From NCBI RefSeq assembly GCF_000002595.2, contig NC_057005.1, forward strand, positions 6,798,200 through 6,862,199: a stretch of DNA of 64,000 bases, in the 5' to 3' direction. Below, in pieces: positions 59,977 to 64,000 of the stretch. Source of the stretch: Chlamydomonas reinhardtii (taxonomy: Eukaryota; Chlorophyta; Chlorophyceae; Chlamydomonadales; Chlamydomonadaceae). Under the pieces are notes generated by a model that did not search any database, was not told the origin of the DNA, and saw only the letters and a list, made by a program, of their open reading frames with translations. Positions within the stretch are counted from its first letter, which is position 1. Each line of letters starts with the position of its first letter. The position numbers and the translations under genes are program-made.

Positions 59977-62900
59977 TTACGGCGATGCTGCCAGCAGCCA
60001 CTCGTGCTCCAGCACCACCCGAGCGTTGGGGAGCTTCCGGGTGGCAAGCTGCTCCCGCAGGCGCTGACCACTGTCGCTCAAAGTGAACGGCAGGTGCGAC
60101 ATCAGCGCCTCTGCCACCAGGCACAGGTCTGACTCGCACGTGAACCGGCCAGTGGCCTGGTCGAGGATATGCGAGCCCAGCCACGTGGGCAGCCGGTACG
60201 GCGGCTGCCGGCAATCCAGGGGGCAGTCCGCGGGCGCTACGCGCACATACACATGGGTGCGCGGAGTTGTAAGGATACTTTGCGAAGCATAGCAGGTGGA
60301 TTGGGGACGGTAGACTAATCCAATTGCCTGATAAACAAAGTTGAAAGAGTATTGACATCACCGTCAGCAGCAGGCCGCTGCTAAGTACACTGTCGCACAC
60401 GCAACCCCTTAACAAACTTGCCTGCATGCTCCAGGTCAATGAGCACATATACGTCCGATGAGCTACTCGCGGCGGCCGCCGCCACCCCTGGCAGCCGAAT
60501 CACGTTGGGCCAGCGGATATCTCGGTGGACGTAGCCTGTGAACCATAATGACGCATCAGTGCCAGCCGCCACTTGCCAACAGGATGCATCCTCAGACTTG
60601 AAAATTCATGTTGTATGCCGCCATTGCGCAACGAAGACATCCTAAAATATCGTTCACCTGCGTCGTGCAGCACCACCAACGCCGTCAGCACGCCTCGGAC
60701 CGCATCCCGCAGGCTGCCCTCGCGCTCGACGGCCTGTCTGCCAGTCAGCCCCAGCGGCAGCCCCAGGGGCTCCAGGTGCAGCACCGTTGTGCCGTCGTCC
60801 TGCAGGCTCACGCCGCCATCACCGCGAAGGCGCACCAGGTTGAGGCAGCGAACGTGACCAATGGCGTGGTACATAGCCTGAAAGGGCCAATCACGGTTTG
60901 CGTACGGCGGCTAACTTTGGACGTCAAACCATCTCACAAGTCGCTGGTTTTGCTAGCATCGGTGCCTGTTGCTGCGATTGATGTTGAGTATTTTTCCCCA
61001 CCCACACCGGGCCTGGTTAACCAGTAACCCCCACCCACACCCGTTAAACCCGTCTAAGCCCACAATCAAATGATATTCAAGCCGAAACCCACCACCAGGG
61101 CCCTGTGATCCAGGACGCCACCCTGCAGCTGTGAAAGGTTGACATGCTTCCGGATGAAGTCTGCAGGTACAAACAGGTACGGGCGGCCAGCGTCAATCTA
61201 TTTGAGACGCGCGGAAATGCGGTTGCTGTGCCTGTCTCAAAGGTAGATTCCCCGCCACCAACCATTCGCACTGTGCGGGCAAGGCCCCTGCTGTGACCCG
61301 CACTCTATGGTGGAAACCTAACGCACCTGGGAACACAGTCACACTGCTAAGGAAGCTGCCGTTGAGCGTCAACGCCTTGGACACCTGCCCAAGTGCGATG
61401 GAGAGGTCTGGCGCACTGGGTGCGTACGCCGCCACCGCTTGCAGGACCTTGAAAGTGTGGTGCACGACCTTGATGCGGCCGAGCGGTGTGTCGATGTGCA
61501 GGCAGTCGCTGACCGGAGTCGCCTCCACTGCACCGTCGCGGCTGCATGCAGGCCGCAGGGACAGGTGCTGCTGGTGTCTCACATACTGGATGACCACCAA
61601 CCAACATTAACTAAGCCGTGCACAGAGAAGGATGTAGCTGCCACGCTCACCTTGTGACTGCAAAGAACTGCACCTGGCTGCCAGCGGCTGCGTACGCAAA
61701 CATGCATGGCAGGCTGACGCCCGGCAGCAGGGCCGGGTTCCTACAAGGAGATTGCCAGGGAGATCGTCTCAATGGAGTTAAGTTCATCCGTGATGATCAT
61801 GAATCTTGACCCTGACAACCGGCCCTTTCTGCTGACTGGTACGTACCACGCGGTCGCCATCTTGGATTTCAACTCCGCAATCGCAGTCTGCATGCCATTC
61901 AAAAGCAATTGAGGACCACAGCCGCCATTGCGGAGACGGGGGATGTTGCAGCTACCACGCCAGACCCAGTGTACACGAGTTGCAAGCATGTACTAGTTTC
62001 TTAGTGGGAGACGGTGAAAGAAGCACATGCACACCTCGTGCTCGGCGGAGGCTGCCTTCTCCTCCCCCTTGAAGAGCAGGATGTTCCGCAGCCAGAAGAG
62101 GAAGTCCGGGCGAAGCAGCCGTGCTGCACATGCAGAACGCCAGCGTGTGGACGACACGAGGACGATATCCAAATACAGTGCGTACAGTCAGTGTGTAACA
62201 CTCCTCTACAAACCTCTCACGCACCTGTTGCGCCTGGCTGGTCCGCGGTGTTGCGGTCAATCCGAAAGGGCAGGCCCAGGCTTTTTGCGGCGAAGTTCAG
62301 CGGCGTGTCCACAAGCGCACCGATCCTAATCGTGTTCATCATCTCTGAACCCTCCTGCTGGCCGAACAAGCCTGTGAGTGCCGCTGCTGTGATCAAACTC
62401 AGCCGATGTGCGTTTTTGGCAACTGTAAGCTGCGGCTGCAGCTCCACATATTTGCTCAGCTCATGGTCGTCGGTCTGATCGCCGGACCCCAGCGCCTGCA
62501 AAGCCCAGCTGGACACCGGCAGCTTAGCACCCAGCGGCTGGTCCAGGCCTGCCTGTGACACGCTAAACAGGTTCATGACATTTGCCGGTTGCGCGAGCAG
62601 GACGTCCCGGATGAACGTAGTGCTTGTGTCTGCGGATGGCGCATGAGGCAGAAAGGTGAGTGAGTGCAGGAGATAGATCGCCGTCGCGCTACAGTTCGTC
62701 GCTGAGGGTCGGGGGCCATGCTCCCGCCCTCCTGACCCCTGCCACCAGTCGGCACGACGCACATCGGCAAGGACATGACGACACCCACGCCGCTGTCGCC
62801 GTCTCCGTGGCTGCCGGCGTGGGGGCCACCCTCCAACCCTCCAAACATATGTGGGCGGAAGGGCCCTGATCCCTGGCTCTGGAAGAGGCCTGAGGCCGTG

Positions 62901-63578
62901 TGCCCACCTGTGAGCATTCATCATTATGGCCCACTGCCACCGCGAGCGCGCCACGCCACGGCCCAACCCCCCACGCACTACCCACCCACCCCAGGAAGCA
63001 CGGCCCTTGTACCCCAACATCCCCGGGTGCCGATCCCCACCCGATAGCCTCGTGGAAATGTTCACCCTACTAAGACGCCGCGGAATGCTAAAGCAAATGC
63101 TTTTGCTCCGGTCAAGTCTCCGATGAGCAAATCGCTGGGCCATCCCTGTGCAAACTCACCGGGTCCTGCCGCGCTCCCCACGCCCGGGCCGGCCGCCGAC
63201 GCTGCACGACATAAGAACGGTCGGGGGACACGTGGAGATATTGCCGCGGGGTTGCTGGGTACAAGGTGCGCTGATATGGGGGGGGGTTCCGCGCACCCAC
63301 GCAGGCGCCCGCGAGTGTTTCACACAAATGCGTTCGCAACGGATTGGTAGGAGAGCAGTGTAAAAGCGACACTACAGGCTAATGCTCCGTATACCTTTTG
63401 CACAAGCAGAGCGCGCGAACTTGATGATGGCCTTGTTGTCGCCTTTTGGGAAGAAGGCGAGTTCGTCCTCTGACAACGAAGCCAGACAGGCAGACAAGTC
63501 GCCAAGCTCCTCCCCCTCCACGCCAAGCGCCTCCGCGGCAACAAGGAAAGCTGCAGCCACCTCCTTTTTGCTGACCAT
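59977..63578 (-). CDS. Crinkler-like protein: PD-(D/E)XK nuclease-like region plus kinase-like domain
   Basis: Exons read: 63395-63578, 63160-63201, 62225-62629, 62035-62123, 61847-61887, 61651-61740, 61327-61585, one starting at 61270, 60658-60877, 60422-60535, 59977-60236. Two junctions (after 61651 and after the 61270 exon) could not be placed with confidence. After an N-terminal header (MVSKKEVAAAFLV) comes 'RPDFLFWLRNILLFKGEEKA', fitting a PD-(D/E)XK active site (Asp, then E-x-K), then 'MFAYAAAGSQVQFFAV'. The C-terminal part has 'GYVHRDIRWPNVIRL' and 'VYVLIDLEHA', the catalytic-loop and metal-binding regions of an atypical protein kinase, and ends 'LEHEWLLAASP'. This order is known from Crinkler-type proteins of oomycetes, fungi and some algae. 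The exon 60422-60535 ends at a GC donor. Role unknown; nuclear defence or genome conflict is inference. Confidence 0.65.
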
Positions 63579-64000
63579 ACCGCTCGTCCGTGCGTTGCGG
63601 GTGGGTGCGAGAGTGAAGACTGCTATACCGTATGCTGGATGCAGAGGCAGGGTTCGCGTTTGAGAAATTGCGGACAGCTGTGTTACTGGACCCTTGAAAA
63701 TTCCTGAGAGGGCTGTGCCCTAATCATGTGGAGTGCAAACCAGAAATGCAATATGTTATTTGTGTGAGCGCATGATGACAATTGGAATGGGAGTTCAGCC
63801 CCCAATCTATTTTGAGTGGTTCTGAGCCCTAAAATCGTTGAAATGTATTACAGTAACGTTACATTGCTTAGTTGTCAATCGTGAAGGCAAACACATTTCC
63901 TGACAAAAGTAATTTGGGCACTTGTAGCTATAGTGCTCTTCCTTCTATTTGAGTTCTCTTCTCTGGTAGTAAGCTCTTTGCCACTGCAAGCGACCACAAC
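63579..64000. other. 5' flank of the Crinkler-like gene
   Basis: AT-richer than the rest of the window. Probably promoter; no gene is recognised. Confidence 0.45.

Overview
The window looks like nuclear DNA of a volvocine green alga close to Chlamydomonas reinhardtii. It is GC-rich. Its genes are split into many small exons with GTGAGT/GTGCGT-type donors and CAG acceptors. The introns are full of TG/CA and TGGG arrays, several genes end near a TGTAA polyadenylation signal, and a chloroplast-targeted ribosomal protein is present. Exon structures below were built by hand from splice sites and checked for continuous phase; nothing was searched against a database.

Layout. 1-1.2 kb: 3' part of a coiled-coil protein gene (-). 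2.5-7.2 kb: type II membrane GT4 glycosyltransferase (-). 7.5-9.0 kb: acyl-CoA-binding protein (-), head to head with MYG1 (+, 9.2-12.3 kb). 12.3-14.5 kb: gene-poor, with a tandem 143-bp unit. 14.5 kb: plastid ribosomal protein S17 (+), tail to tail with PEX19 (-, 15.4-18.3 kb). 18.8-25.1 kb: two tandem prenylcysteine methylesterase-like genes (+). 26.6-29.9 kb: PH-domain protein (-). 30.8-38.9 kb: three tandem paralogues (-) for small extracytoplasmic proteins with the same eight-cysteine pattern. 39.3-42.3 kb: TRM10-type tRNA methyltransferase (-), divergent from a GT31/Fringe-like glycosyltransferase (+, 42.5-46.7 kb). 48.1-53.8 kb: an 843-residue protein joining an O-fucosyltransferase-like domain to a second GT-A-like glycosyltransferase domain (-). 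53.8-60 kb: repeat-rich accessory DNA with a nested palindrome, satellites and the C-terminal part of a Fanzor (eukaryotic TnpB) gene. 60-63.6 kb: Crinkler-like gene joining a PD-(D/E)XK nuclease-like region to a kinase-like domain (-).

The most novel item is the three-gene cluster at 30.8-38.9 kb. All three proteins share C-X10-C-X42..45-CC-X10-CXC-X27..29-C-X14..15-C. That is the order of the eight-cysteine motif of land-plant lipid-transfer proteins, a family generally regarded as missing from chlorophyte algae. Two are predicted to be secreted and one is membrane-anchored. Other points of interest are the recent sequence exchange between the esterase copies, the fused glycosyltransferase, the nuclease-kinase fusion and the Fanzor remnant.

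Three unrelated Golgi-type glycosyltransferases (GT4, GT31-like, fucosyltransferase fusion) fall in one window. This fits the glycoprotein cell wall of these algae, but nothing shows that they act on the same substrate.
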